From Talaromyces rugulosus (Eukaryota; Ascomycota; Eurotiomycetes; Eurotiales; Trichocomaceae): a stretch of DNA of 64,000 nucleotides. The notes under the pieces are model-generated. The model made no database searches. It saw only the letters and a list, made by a program, of their open reading frames with translations, and was not told where the DNA came from. The stretch spans positions 4,472,001-4,536,000 of the forward strand of contig NC_049564.1 in the NCBI RefSeq assembly GCF_013368755.1. Reading direction: 5' to 3'. How positions within the stretch are numbered: the first letter of the stretch is position 1; the number at the start of each line of letters is the position of its first letter. Below, piece by piece: positions 55,623-64,000 of the stretch. The position numbers and the translations under genes are program-made.

Positions 55623-56480
55623 TTATGTCAGCTCGATACTGCCAGCCGGAACTCCCTTTCTGCTCTTCAGTCGCCGAGCAAAGAACTGCATGGCGGGCAG
55701 CATTTCGTCTCGATTACGAGGCATGCCATCTCCGCGCCTCGACCAGCGATGCAGCTCGACAAACTGAAATGCCTCCTTTGTTCGCTTGACCGCGGTATCA
55801 CTGAGATCGCTCCCAAGACCCTCGCGACCGGCAAGCAGCAGCACCGGTGTGCGGTCCTTGTCGCCGACAGCGTTGACTGACAGTGGGTATGGCCCGCCAA
55901 ACGAGACGACGCCAGACAAGGAGACATGGTGCTCGGTTCTATTACGGCTGCCAGTAGGCTCTGTTGTTGCTGTCGACGACGAGAGTGTCGCCTCGGGCAG
56001 CTCATCTCGCACAGGCGGATTCAAGCCCAGCTCTCTCGCCGCGGCCAGCGCAGCCATACCCCCCTGGCCCAACCCAACCAAAAGAATATCGCGCAGCTTG
56101 TACCCATGCTTTTTGACGAGTGTATCGGCAATAATCTCACGCGCAATCAGTTTTGTAGCACGGTCAAAGCCAGCGTCCATGGACAGCCCGCCGTCGTCCA
56201 GCATGACATCATCTCCCCAATGGAAAGCCTCCTGGTCGACCAGGCCAGCTGGCAGCGGAGACGGCGCCTGAACAGTTATGCAGATGGTCTCGGGCAGGTT
56301 GAGGGCGCGTCCGAACGAGGCGAACTTGGCTGCGGTGTCGCCGAGGCCGTGCAGCAGCACCACGACGTTGCTGGCCTGTTGGGGAGTGAGTGTGGGCGGC
56401 GGCGTGCTGTCCGAGGAGCCCGGGTAGGACAGCACGACGGTAGCATGCGAGGGGAAGTCGCCAGCGACGGGGAGGGGCAT
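55623..56480 (-). CDS. acyl-protein-thioesterase-like protein lacking the catalytic serine
   Basis: Single exon, 285 residues, ATG at 56480. It has the Abhydrolase_2 (acyl-protein thioesterase/carboxylesterase) fold: VVVLLHGLGDTAAKFASFGR (oxyanion loop), VQAPSPLPAGL, FHWGDD. The nucleophile elbow reads DILLVGLGQGGMAAL, so the GxSxG serine position (about residue 138) is Gly. The usual Asp region is present (AGREGLGSDLSD). The His loop normally reading G-x-x-H is replaced by GDGMPRNRDEM with no His. The remainder is conserved over full length without stops, so this is not a simple pseudogene. An active-site-dead paralogue with a binding or regulatory role is the inference. An in-frame upstream extension exists, but the start at 56480 fits the family. 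Confidence 0.85.
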   Translation of the reverse strand: MPLPVAGDFPSHATVVLSYPGSSDSTPPPTLTPQQASNVVVLLHGLGDTAAKFASFGRALNLPETICITVQAPSPLPAGLVDQEAFHWGDDVMLDDGGLSMDAGFDRATKLIAREIIADTLVKKHGYKLRDILLVGLGQGGMAALAAARELGLNPPVRDELPEATLSSSTATTEPTGSRNRTEHHVSLSGVVSFGGPYPLSVNAVGDKDRTPVLLLAGREGLGSDLSDTAVKRTKEAFQFVELHRWSRRGDGMPRNRDEMLPAMQFFARRLKSRKGVPAGSIELT

Positions 56481-57281
56481 GTCGAGGGTGTTCTGTGTTG
56501 GTGTTGGTGTTGAGTTGATGTCATGTGAAAGATGGAGATGCGGATAGACGATTGATAGACAGGTACAGTATCGGGCTATTTTTAGAGCTCCATATAGTAC
56601 CCACAACTACATCACGCTCTAGTTTACTATTATCATGGCTCAATCACGGTAACATTAACATTAGCTAACTATTAAATAATAATAAATGGTAACAAATAAT
56701 TATAAATAGTCACAGGCGGTGATAATTGCTAAGCTGGCGGGGTAATCGTGGCGGTGCAGCCCCTCTGTGGCTGATGCCTCGCAATCACCCTCATTTTCTG
56801 GTAATCCTCCACTTAGTCCTCTCCCTAGCACATTCTAGACACGCAAACACTTCAATCTGTGACTAAACTAGCGTCAATGGCGACAATCACCACCTCCGTC
56901 GGTATCCAATGACTCCGCCGCGCCGGAGTCACGCATCCAATCCAATCCAATCCGACCCCTGTTTCGGGTGCTCGGCAGGAATCCTATAATCCTATAATCG
57001 GCTTCAGGCCGGAGAACGTCGTAACGTACACCAAAGCAAACACATGACGCAGACCAATCGACCGCCTGTGGGCCCCCCATGGTGCAACATGGGTGGCTGA
57101 AGGGTGTTGGATGGAGTCATGGCGTGAGTCCGACATGGCCTGACTGAGCATAGCTTGGCCGCTCCCCGCTCCTTATAAGGCGTCTTTGTCTCTCCTTTTT
57201 GATTCATCTTTCCTTCTTTCTTTACCCAACTCTCCTGGAACTTTACTCAAAAGAAACAATTCACTTTGAACATCAGTCACC
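56481..57281. other. promoter region thioesterase-like / cipC
   Basis: About 800 bp, no gene. It includes a short direct repeat (cctataatcctataat) near 56983 and a TATAAGG element at about 57174, roughly 110 bp before cipC. Confidence 0.6.
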
Positions 57282-57766
57282 ATGGGTTTCTTCGGTTGGG
57301 GTATGTTTTCAAGCTCCTTTCTGTATACACTCAATCAAGTATCTCTGGCTGACCAGCACAGATGACTCGCAAAAGCACCACGAAAATGTCTACGGACAAA
57401 AGGAGCACGAGGGAAAGCTCTCCCACGAGCTGATTGCCGGTGCTGCCAGTTTCGAAGCCTTCAAGGCCTTTGAAGACCACCGCCGCTCCGAGGGTTTGTT
57501 TCCGACTACTCCTTTCAAAACAAAAGTCATCCATAACTAACTAACCGAATCCAGGCAAACCCGTCTCGCACGCCTTCGCAAAGGAGGCTCTCGTCGGCCT
57601 CGTCGGTGCTGAGATCGACAAGCTCGCCGAAACCAAGGGTCTCGACGAGTGGGACAAGCACGAGGCCAAGAAGCACGCCCATGAGAACGTCCAGGGCCTG
57701 TACGACCAGCACTACGGTGGTCAGCAGCAGTATGATCCTAGCTACGGCCGTCCTAACCGCTGGTAA
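57282..57766 (+). CDS. cipC: CipC-like stress-response protein
   Basis: Exons 57282-57300, 57362-57493 and 57555-57766 (introns both 61 bp); 120 residues. It matches the CipC family, first seen as concanamycin-induced in A. nidulans and abundant in hyphae. Seen: MGFFGWGDDSQKHHENVYG, HEGKLSHELIAGAASFEAFK, DHRRSEGKPVSHAFAKEAL and AEIDKLAETKGLDEW, then a Lys/His-rich helix and a Gln/Tyr tail. The helical, highly charged composition is typical; molecular function unknown. A TATA element and a CT-rich leader suggest strong expression. Confidence 0.93.
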
Positions 57767-57916
57767 ACGGCTTTAATGAAGCTGGGTCTATGTTTAATGA
57801 GCTGTCATGAATGATCCAATGACTATTATCTTTTTTCCTGTTGTAATTCTGACTTGTAGTTGCATCCGCAGTAAAATATGCTTAATTCATGTATAGATCA
57901 TGGTATATGTATGTAC
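57767..57916. other. cipC 3' flank
   Basis: No gene seen; AT-rich 3' flank. Confidence 0.5.
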
Positions 57917-58150
57917 TCTTGTCACTGTTCAGTCTAAGCCCTAAACTTGGTCTTGGCCGCTACCAGCACGGCTACCTCGCCTACGCTCTCTGCACCTAAC
58001 AGCTCTGACAACTGTATCGTTGACAACTGTATCGTGCTTTGGCCCAGAGCGTGAAGGTAATAGCAGATGTCTTGTTCCTCTTCCTACCATCCACCTTGCT
58101 ATACTTCGTCCAAGACCGCCGAGTCCTCTGGAAATCACATAAAAACCGTA
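57917..58150 (-). pseudogene. relic of a polyketide-synthase ketoreductase domain
   Basis: On the minus strand, [18 protein letters not shown] followed by [12 protein letters not shown] is unmistakably the NADPH-binding start of a highly reducing PKS ketoreductase (family motif [13 protein letters not shown] ... LLSRSG). The first Gly of the Rossmann motif is Arg here. The frame then meets a 15-bp tandem duplication (58006-58035) and shifts out. A different frame immediately after it ends [12 protein letters not shown] (57930s), a shape seen at PKS carrier-domain ends, suggesting that the KR start was joined to the synthase tail by internal deletion. No catalytic Tyr/Lys, no acyl carrier and no other PKS domain remain. 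Confidence 0.75.
58006..58035. repeat. 15-bp tandem duplication in the PKS relic
   Basis: Two exact copies of tgacaactgtatcgt, in frame within the relic (Asp-Thr-Val-Val repeated). Confidence 0.95.
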
Positions 58151-58945
58151 TCGAATACATACGATTTTGTCGACTTTGGTAGCGTCGGCAAAATCCCCTC
58201 GCGTCTTAACTCGAGATACTGGCGTCTCTGTCGTTTTCTAGGAGCCTTGTTGAGCAGCCTCGGGGCTAAATCCAGCATCTTGAAGATCTTCAGTAGCAGT
58301 CTCGAGATAGAGAGACTCCATGTAAACTTGAAATTCTCTTCTCTGACCGCAGAGAGCATGCCAGCCCAGTCACCATCTCCAACTCTGGAGTGCTTGTCGA
58401 ACTGGAAACATCTCCAGTGACCCATAGAAGATCTTTTGATTCCTTCGGCTAGTAGGAAAAACGCCCCAACCAAACGGGGCCTGACGTAACCCAACACGAA
58501 GTTGGCCTGGAGTTGTGGCCCTGACCGCGCAGTCAGCATGCGTTCTCTCATATCCTTGACGAAATTCTGCACCACGTCCATTACATCGGTTATCCCCAGC
58601 AGCTTCCATTTCTCCGTCCGGTCGTAGTCCCCCGTATATAGCCCAATACAATGGATCTTGCCGCATTGCTTGCTGAGCAAGGGAGTGAAACATGTTGCGA
58701 AGCCATCCGTAGTTATCTCGCCCACCGATCTTCCGCAAGTGCCAATCGTACATCTCAAATTCTTCCTTGAAGATGTCCCCTAAACCCCGATGCTCCCACC
58801 ACTGCATGCATTGGTTGAAGTGTATGCTGCCTAGCCCACCCCAGATTCCCCAATACTTGCCAGCGTTCAAGGCCTTGTTACTTGGATTGTACCCGTTGAA
58901 GTTTTCTTCGTTCCTGTGGAGGGGCGACAGCTTGATGATTGGCAA
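58135..58945 (-). pseudogene. truncated, frameshifted unknown gene
   Basis: Two overlapping frames on the minus strand look like parts of one protein. The first (from 58945) has NEENFNGYNPSNKALNAGKY, WWEHRGLGDIFKEEFEMYDW and SLAQQAMRQDPLYWAIY and then loses sense near a GGGGG run at about 58633-58638. The second frame takes over at the same point (GDYDRTEKWKLLGITDV ...) and runs to a stop at 58135, next to the PKS relic. There is no ATG at the 5' edge (only TTG after a stop), so the N-terminus is missing. I do not recognise the family: it is Trp/Tyr-rich and soluble. A one-base length error in the G run is the alternative to a real mutation. Confidence 0.6.
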
Positions 58946-59069
58946 AGTTTAGAATAGGCCGAAGATTATTGCCCATTCTCCCTTCTACATTAAGTACTAG
59001 CTGCCTTTTCTTGCTTGATAACTGACAATAATCTTATAACTAAGTTGTACCGTGCCCAAAAGAGCAGAA
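58946..59069. other. spacer
   Basis: Short non-coding spacer between the broken gene and the DUF4188 gene. Confidence 0.5.
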
Positions 59070-59858
59070 TTAGGCAACACCCATCCGATTTACCATTCGA
59101 TCCCATGCTTTTCCATCGGCCTCAACCACCGGGCTGATTCGTTTGGTTTCGCCAGACTCCTTGTCCTGGACAAAGTGCTGAGTAGCGGCCATTCCAAAGG
59201 GCCGAGTATTGAGAGAGATGGTTTCCCAATGTCCTTTGGGAATATTATAGGTTTCATGCATGATCCCAATGCTTGGATATTGTTTTAGCCCAATCTTATT
59301 GAGCCAAACCATTCCTTTAGCGTGAACGGGTCCATTGGCAAAGACCTGTAGAGAGTCCAAGTCTTTCCAGTACGATAACCAGCACATGGTGTTTCCACAG
59401 TCTTCATCAGTCGCGATGAGGGTCGATGTTTTCCCGAGGAAGCCGTTTGTCTGTCGATTTTTGGCACAGTCGCGCCACATGTCGCCAAAATACTCGCCAA
59501 TCTTTGCCCACCCGGGAGTAAAGCGGCCTCGGGGATGGTTTGAGCGTGCGCCTAGTAAGAAGACGACAATCTGTTCTCCACCGGGTCCCCGCGCTTGCCC
59601 TGAAGCATCCGGAAGTTGTGTGCTCCATTTGCCCCAGTTCACATCCCTGGCGTAGTTTGTTGTGATTATGCCTTGGTCCTTGAACAGACCCGTAGTCAAC
59701 TGGTATACCAATAAGATTCCGGTGAGCATGAGAGCTAGACGGCCGAAAATCAAAACAGACACGACTTGCAGAGATGCACCGGCAAGAAGCCAGGTCTCCA
59801 TGCGAAAATCATCGCGGAAGAAGGACAAGAGGTTAGCGGTGCGCGTGGTGGTTGACAT
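59070..59858 (-). CDS. DUF4188 family protein (monooxygenase-like)
   Basis: Single exon, 262 residues from the ATG at 59858 (the longer frame upstream begins with TTG). Two hydrophobic segments (about residues 19-60) suggest membrane anchoring. The DUF4188 core follows: VVFLLGARSNHPRGRFTPGWAKIGEYFGDMW, NGFLGKTSTLIATDEDCGNTM, LSYWKDLDSLQVFANGPVHAKGM, and HETYNIPKGHWETISLNTRPFG. The family is related to dimeric alpha/beta-barrel monooxygenases and is often found near secondary-metabolism genes, but no reaction is firmly assigned. It lies next to a UbiX/PAD1 gene and a Zn2Cys6 regulator. Confidence 0.85.
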   Translation of the reverse strand: MSTTTRTANLLSFFRDDFRMETWLLAGASLQVVSVLIFGRLALMLTGILLVYQLTTGLFKDQGIITTNYARDVNWGKWSTQLPDASGQARGPGGEQIVVFLLGARSNHPRGRFTPGWAKIGEYFGDMWRDCAKNRQTNGFLGKTSTLIATDEDCGNTMCWLSYWKDLDSLQVFANGPVHAKGMVWLNKIGLKQYPSIGIMHETYNIPKGHWETISLNTRPFGMAATQHFVQDKESGETKRISPVVEADGKAWDRMVNRMGVA

Positions 59859-60786
59859 GTTTGCCGTTGCAGCACGGAAGTTTGATATTCTGGCGAGAGA
59901 ACAAAAAGAAAATAAGAAAAATAGTACCAACGTCAAGATAATACTAGGGACATAAGCCGGAAGAGGAAGATGAAAAGAGCACTAAATCGGTTCACGACGA
60001 AAGGAGTTCGGAATAACAGCGGGAAGCTCGGAGGGATGAATAAGGGTAATAAGACCCATGATAAGACACGGTCAGTGCTGATATTTCTTTGTTCCAGGGT
60101 CGAGGCTGTGTTGTTACCTGCCTAATAACTATTCTAATTCTATTGCTCGTTGGTGGAGCGCCAGGCCGATCTAATGCGGGATCCTTGTAGATGCCTACCA
60201 TAATACTCGCCGGGCTGATACCGAAAACGTGGAAAAACGATCGTGCGCAGCCCCCATTAAAAGATACGAAGCTGCTGGACGAGCCGTTCATATTGAAGAC
60301 ATTAATAATAGTGTCAGATCCTCCACCTTGCTGACCTAGAACATCAGTCGTTAAGCCGACAACTTGATATAGCTAGCAGTGGTCCGAGCTGCAGATATCC
60401 ATCTTTGCCTAAATAGGAAATAACAGCCACTTTGGGTAAGTGCTAACAACACATACAAAAGCCGAGACCGAGACAAAAAATATAGTATTTTGAATGGCTA
60501 TATGTATGCCCGTTGTCCAAGTTGTTACCTCCGGAATAAGTGGCCGCATTACTCCAAAGCTATAGCCCGAATTTACATGAATCAATTCAAGAGGAAGACA
60601 TCTCTGGAGGCTCAAACTAGCTGGCTTCCCAACCTCGGTGTTCTCACTGTATGCATCGATTGGTATCTATAGAAGCAAAATCGATTACTTGATGCTGGTC
60701 ACAAATGTGTGCACGAGTCCATTATATCAAATACATGCATGCCGCTATAGAAATAAACATCATCGTCTAACTTCCGCTTTTCGATG
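59859..60786. other. intergenic region DUF4188 / PAD1
   Basis: About 930 bp. An ATG-started 99-codon frame on the minus strand (60291-59992) is the only candidate and has no recognised domain; it is not annotated as a gene. Otherwise AT-rich promoter sequence. Confidence 0.5.
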
Positions 60787-61503
60787 TTACCTCTTCCACC
60801 CATTCCACCTCTCAAAATCCGCCGTATCCAAATCAAACATATCCAACATTCTTCCCACACTTTGCTCAGCCAAGTCATCCACTGACGCCGGACGCACATA
60901 AAACGCCGGCATGGGCGGAAAGATAACACCGCCAGCCTGCGAAACCGTCAACATGTTCCGCAGATGGATATCGCTCAGCGGCGTCTCGCGCGTTACGAGG
61001 ACTAGCTTCCGTCGCTCCTTAAGCATAACATCTGCGCTTCGTGAGATCAAGTCGTCGCAGAACCCCGTGCTGATTGCTGCCAGCGTCTTCATGCTACATG
61101 GCACAATGATCATCCCGTCTGTTCGGAACGAGCCGCTGGAGATCGGTGCAGCCATGTCGTTGATGTTGTATACGTGATCGGCGAGGGCACGCACACTAGA
61201 TGGATGGTAGTCTGTTTCGTATTTTATGGTGGCTTCGGCCCATTTACTGATGATCAGGTGTGTTTCGACATGTAGTCGACGAAGCGCGATTAGGATTTTG
61301 ACCCCGAGGATTGCCCCGGTGGCCCCTGTCATGGCAACGACAATTCTGCGACGATGGCGATTTGCTACATTGTTTGTCCCTGACTTGTGATCTTGCACCG
61401 AGTCATCTGTAGTCTCCGTTGCTGGCTGGGATATTGTTGTAGAGTGATGCATGAACTGTGGTGTTATGGCGTCGTGAGCTGAGGCTAGCATCTCTTGCAG
61501 CAT
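60787..61503 (-). CDS. pad1: flavin prenyltransferase UbiX/PAD1
   Basis: Single exon, 238 residues. UbiX-type enzymes attach dimethylallyl to FMN to make prenylated FMN, the cofactor of UbiD/FDC1 decarboxylases. Seen: RRIVVAMTGATGAILGVKIL (FMN-binding), ETDYHPSS, the active-site loop IIVPCSMKTLAAISTGFCDDLISRSADV, LVLVTRETPLSDIHLRNMLT, GGVIFPPMPAFYVRP, and the C-terminal helix VGRMLDMFDLD. An extra N-terminal stretch of about 50 residues (Ser/Thr/His-rich) may be a mitochondrial or disordered extension. The UbiD/FDC1 partner is not in the window. In yeasts and Aspergillus, PAD1 with FDC1 decarboxylates cinnamic and sorbic acids. Confidence 0.95.
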   Translation of the reverse strand: MLQEMLASAHDAITPQFMHHSTTISQPATETTDDSVQDHKSGTNNVANRHRRRIVVAMTGATGAILGVKILIALRRLHVETHLIISKWAEATIKYETDYHPSSVRALADHVYNINDMAAPISSGSFRTDGMIIVPCSMKTLAAISTGFCDDLISRSADVMLKERRKLVLVTRETPLSDIHLRNMLTVSQAGGVIFPPMPAFYVRPASVDDLAEQSVGRMLDMFDLDTADFERWNGWKR

Positions 61504-61938
61504 TTTGGAAGGAAATATGCAAAGATAATAGTTGGTAGTCGAGGAATCGTGTCAATATTTTATCCTTCAAATGTTCTGGTTGTTTTCCAAATTTCGGTTT
61601 CTTTAGCAATCCTAATCATACAGGCCGTTGAGACACTTTATATTTCGACAGCGAGCCAACCACATGTGCAAATTTTTTAATTGCATGTCCCGGATAGTCG
61701 GCAATGGTAGAAATAAAGCGACCATCGTCATAATGATTATAAACTAGTAATGTCGTCCACTTGCAGTCGCAAATTTCTTGAGCCTCTCCGAGCGCCTGAG
61801 CCTCCGAGACTCCGAGCCGGTGGTAATTTTGCTCTGCCTCTTAGAAAGTAAACTTTAGCAATGGTGCGAAATTCAAATTCACCTAACACAAACGAGAATC
61901 TGTATTCTTTATGAGGTTGAACACATTCGCGGCTTTCC
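61504..61938. other. divergent gap, no gene
   Basis: About 435 bp between PAD1 and the regulator's 3' end. No gene seen. Confidence 0.5.
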
Positions 61939-64000
61939 TTAAAGATATTGATCGGTCTCGGGCAAATCAAATAGCGGAACGTTCATGATTGAATCCAGAT
62001 ATGCCCAAGGACTCGGGTTCATCCATTCAGAGCTTCCCGCTTCATTGACAAAACTGTCGCCAAAGAGTTAGTGATGATAATGTATTCCGAGGCGCTTACA
62101 TACCTTGAGTCATAGGACAGCGGGAATCCGCTGGGTGAGAACGATGAATCCAGTCTTTCAAACTCAGCAGGATTCCCATCATTCGGTTGACTATTGTCAC
62201 TGCTTCGTTCCATAGCTGCCTTGACCGAATTCCGTAACGACACCAGCGCCCAGATATGTCTCTGGGAAAGCCATTGACTATTTTCCGAGCCTGACGTTGC
62301 CCAATCTTCTTTTGATTCCACAGCAGAAAACACTTCGATGACTCGCTGTTGGAGGTCCTGACACTCCTTATCCCAATGTGTCTCTTCCCATATACTAAGC
62401 AGAAGAGTCGATCCAATCACGGTGTGAATCATGGACCAATTTCTCATAGGAACGATGCTGAGAACTTGGAAATCCAGGAATGTCTTTGTCGCCTCAATTA
62501 GACTTTCCCGCGCTCGCAGACGGAGAAGTTGATAAGACGAGTTGTTTGCGAGCTCGGAATTCTTCACCGCAGGGCGACATACAAAGGAAATTAAATGGGA
62601 TACGTGCAGTTTCAGTGCTAGGCGCTCTAAATGGTGTTGCATATTCTGACAGTCTTCTTTAGACTTCAAATATGGCTGAGCCTTTTGATACGTCTTGTCA
62701 ATCATGGCCAGCGTATCAATCAAATCTCCCAGGGCTAGATTCCCACCGGCTTTTGCGTTCATGAACTTGAGACCTAGCCGTGTTATATGGGTCATAACCC
62801 CGACATAGGACAACCGGTTGTCAATTGGTAATTCTTCGTTCATGTTCCATGCGTGTATTGGTACGGCTGGAAGCCGGTCGTGACACATACTAAGCAGCAC
62901 ATCTTGCCACACAATCATAAGCCTGTAATCGGTCAGAGTGGGTGTTCAATCCTTTTTTAAAAAAAGGTTCCACTGGCTCACCAGAGTTCCTTAACCTGGT
63001 TTCTGGAAACTTCGTTTGTCCTGGCCATCGACTTTTCGGAATGCATTCCCATAGTCTGAGCAAGACGTACAACCGTCCCGACCCAAACCCAAGCAACATC
63101 TGACTGGCCATTATTCTGCAAAGTGTGGCATAGTATTAGGATTGTCTGTATAATGGCCATAGAAGGCCGAGATAGGAAATTGGCTAGTCGTAATGCCTCG
63201 AATGACCGCCGAGCTAGCACCAATTAGTCAACGGCACCCATTTCTCTTTTAGTGGTTTATTCATCACTAACCAAACTCTTGACACAAAATTGACCTCTGA
63301 GAGTGTTCCAAGTCTGAAAAGTGTGCCCCGGAAGCTAGGACAGCCAGAATGAGGCCAATTGTTTCAATTGACTTTTTGGAGGACCAACAAACTGAAGGCT
63401 GTTTTTCTGTAAATTCCCCCGCCGAAAACGCATTCAAGTAGGCACAAACATCTAGTTCAAAATTCTCTAAATCGACAATATATGGATTAAATGGATATGC
63501 TGAGACTTTGTAGGTATTGAAAAAACTGGTAGCTAAATGTCAGAATGTTATAAAAGTACAACTGATGTTAATTTAAAAAAAAAGCTTACGTGATGACTTC
63601 CTGTCGATGAGGTATTAAATTAAGAAGATCCGACCATCGGTCTTCTAGTGTTCTGGGTTTAGTTAATGAAAAGTTGGCAAAAGAGCTTCCTAGGCCAAGG
63701 ATTGAGCTGATATCTCGAGCGCTTCCACTTTCAACATGCCGAGAGCCGATAATGGATGGCACAGAATCTTCTCCAGCATAAGTCTGTTGAGATGGTTCCA
63801 AGCCAGGTGCACTAAGAGTGGATTCTGCTACTTGAGTCAAACGGCGATGATGTCTTGGAGAGCGAGAAGGTGAGTTCACAGCTCTGCTTTCGATGCGTTC
63901 TTCCCTTCGAACATTCTGGCCGGGTTCAATCTTATAGACGCAGATTTCGGGGTATCCTCTTTTGAGACAAGTCCTGCAGGGTTGCTTGTGATCACATTTT
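61939..64000 (-). CDS. Zn2Cys6 fungal transcription factor, 5' end cut by the window
   Basis: Exons within the window: 64000-63590 (partial), 63525-63272, 63213-62982, 62922-62104 and 62053-61939 (introns 64, 58, 59 and 50 bp). The first visible residues, KCDHKQPCRTCLKRGYPEICVY, are the second half of a Zn2Cys6 zinc cluster; the first CxxCRxRK half lies beyond the right edge. After a Ser-rich linker comes the Fungal_trans (MHR) domain: TYKVSAYPFNPYI, IGLILAVLASGAHFSD, LCQEFARRSFEALRLANFLSRPS, and VWVGTVVRLAQTMGMH. The C-terminus is FDLPETDQYL. It is probably the regulator of the adjacent PAD1/DUF4188 genes, which is inference from position. Confidence 0.92.

Noticed and set aside
59992..60291. 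99-codon frame between DUF4188 and PAD1
   Set aside because: No recognised domain or splice partner; kept only as a note in the intergenic entry.
60787..64000. UbiD/FDC1 partner for PAD1
   Set aside because: Looked for and not found inside the window; it may be past the right edge or elsewhere.
1..64000. CRISPR arrays, rRNA genes, intact transposons, inverted terminal repeats
   Set aside because: No regularly spaced repeats, transposase or reverse-transcriptase motifs or rRNA sequence seen; the repeats found are simple or local tandem types.

Overview
The window is nuclear DNA of a filamentous ascomycete. Short introns (about 48-115 bp, with GT(A/R)AGT-like donors, CTAA/CTGAC-type branch points and YAG acceptors), one- to seven-exon genes on both strands, 0.1-1 kb intergenic gaps and the gene content (cipC, acnA, cnaA, Mmc1-type protein, fungal-only transcription-factor families, SNZ-type PDX1) point to Eurotiomycetes, probably Eurotiales (Aspergillus/Penicillium/Talaromyces-like). 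Genus cannot be fixed from the sequence alone. I solved exon structures by hand; each model keeps one open frame and a length divisible by three.

Layout. 1-3.6 kb is gene-poor. 3.7-10 kb holds a coiled-coil hypothetical gene, a small secreted protein with a Kex2-like site, atg3 (autophagy E2) and a cyclin-L-type gene. 10.7-15.2 kb is an accessory island: an O-methyltransferase, a zinc-cluster-less fungal transcription-factor-like gene and an orphan ORF in AT-rich DNA, with no backbone synthase nearby. 15.3-36.4 kb is a conserved block: argJ, SEC61 alpha, a promethin-like membrane protein, a T5orf172/GIY-YIG protein, an F-box-like gene, ORC2, a FUN14 protein, PDX1 (vitamin B6), a Pdr6/Kap122-type karyopherin, ALG5 and two tandem Nudix hydrolases. 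An intron-containing tRNA-Val(CAC) lies at 36.65-36.76 kb. 37.8-57.8 kb continues with a HAD hydrolase, RIT1 (initiator-tRNA ribosylation), an aldo-keto reductase, alpha-actinin, a Yra1/ALY mRNA-export adaptor, a STRAP-like WD40 protein, a small conserved protein, calcineurin A, an Mmc1-like mitochondrial protein, an acyl-protein-thioesterase homologue without its catalytic serine, and cipC.

The last 6 kb is accessory again. It holds a relic of a polyketide-synthase ketoreductase, a truncated and frameshifted unknown gene, a DUF4188 protein, a UbiX/PAD1 flavin prenyltransferase and a Zn2Cys6 regulator that runs off the right edge. This looks like a partly decayed secondary-metabolism or detoxification locus.

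Functional links: several genes serve the secretory pathway (SEC61, ALG5), autophagy and organelle quality control (atg3, FUN14, promethin, Mmc1-like), RNA export and processing (Yra1, RIT1, cyclin L) and Ca2+/actin signalling (cnaA, acnA). These are syntenic housekeeping neighbours rather than operons. Consensus Gcn4/CpcA sites lie upstream of argJ and PDX1, consistent with amino-acid-starvation control. I see no CRISPR array, intact transposon, rRNA gene or virus-like element.
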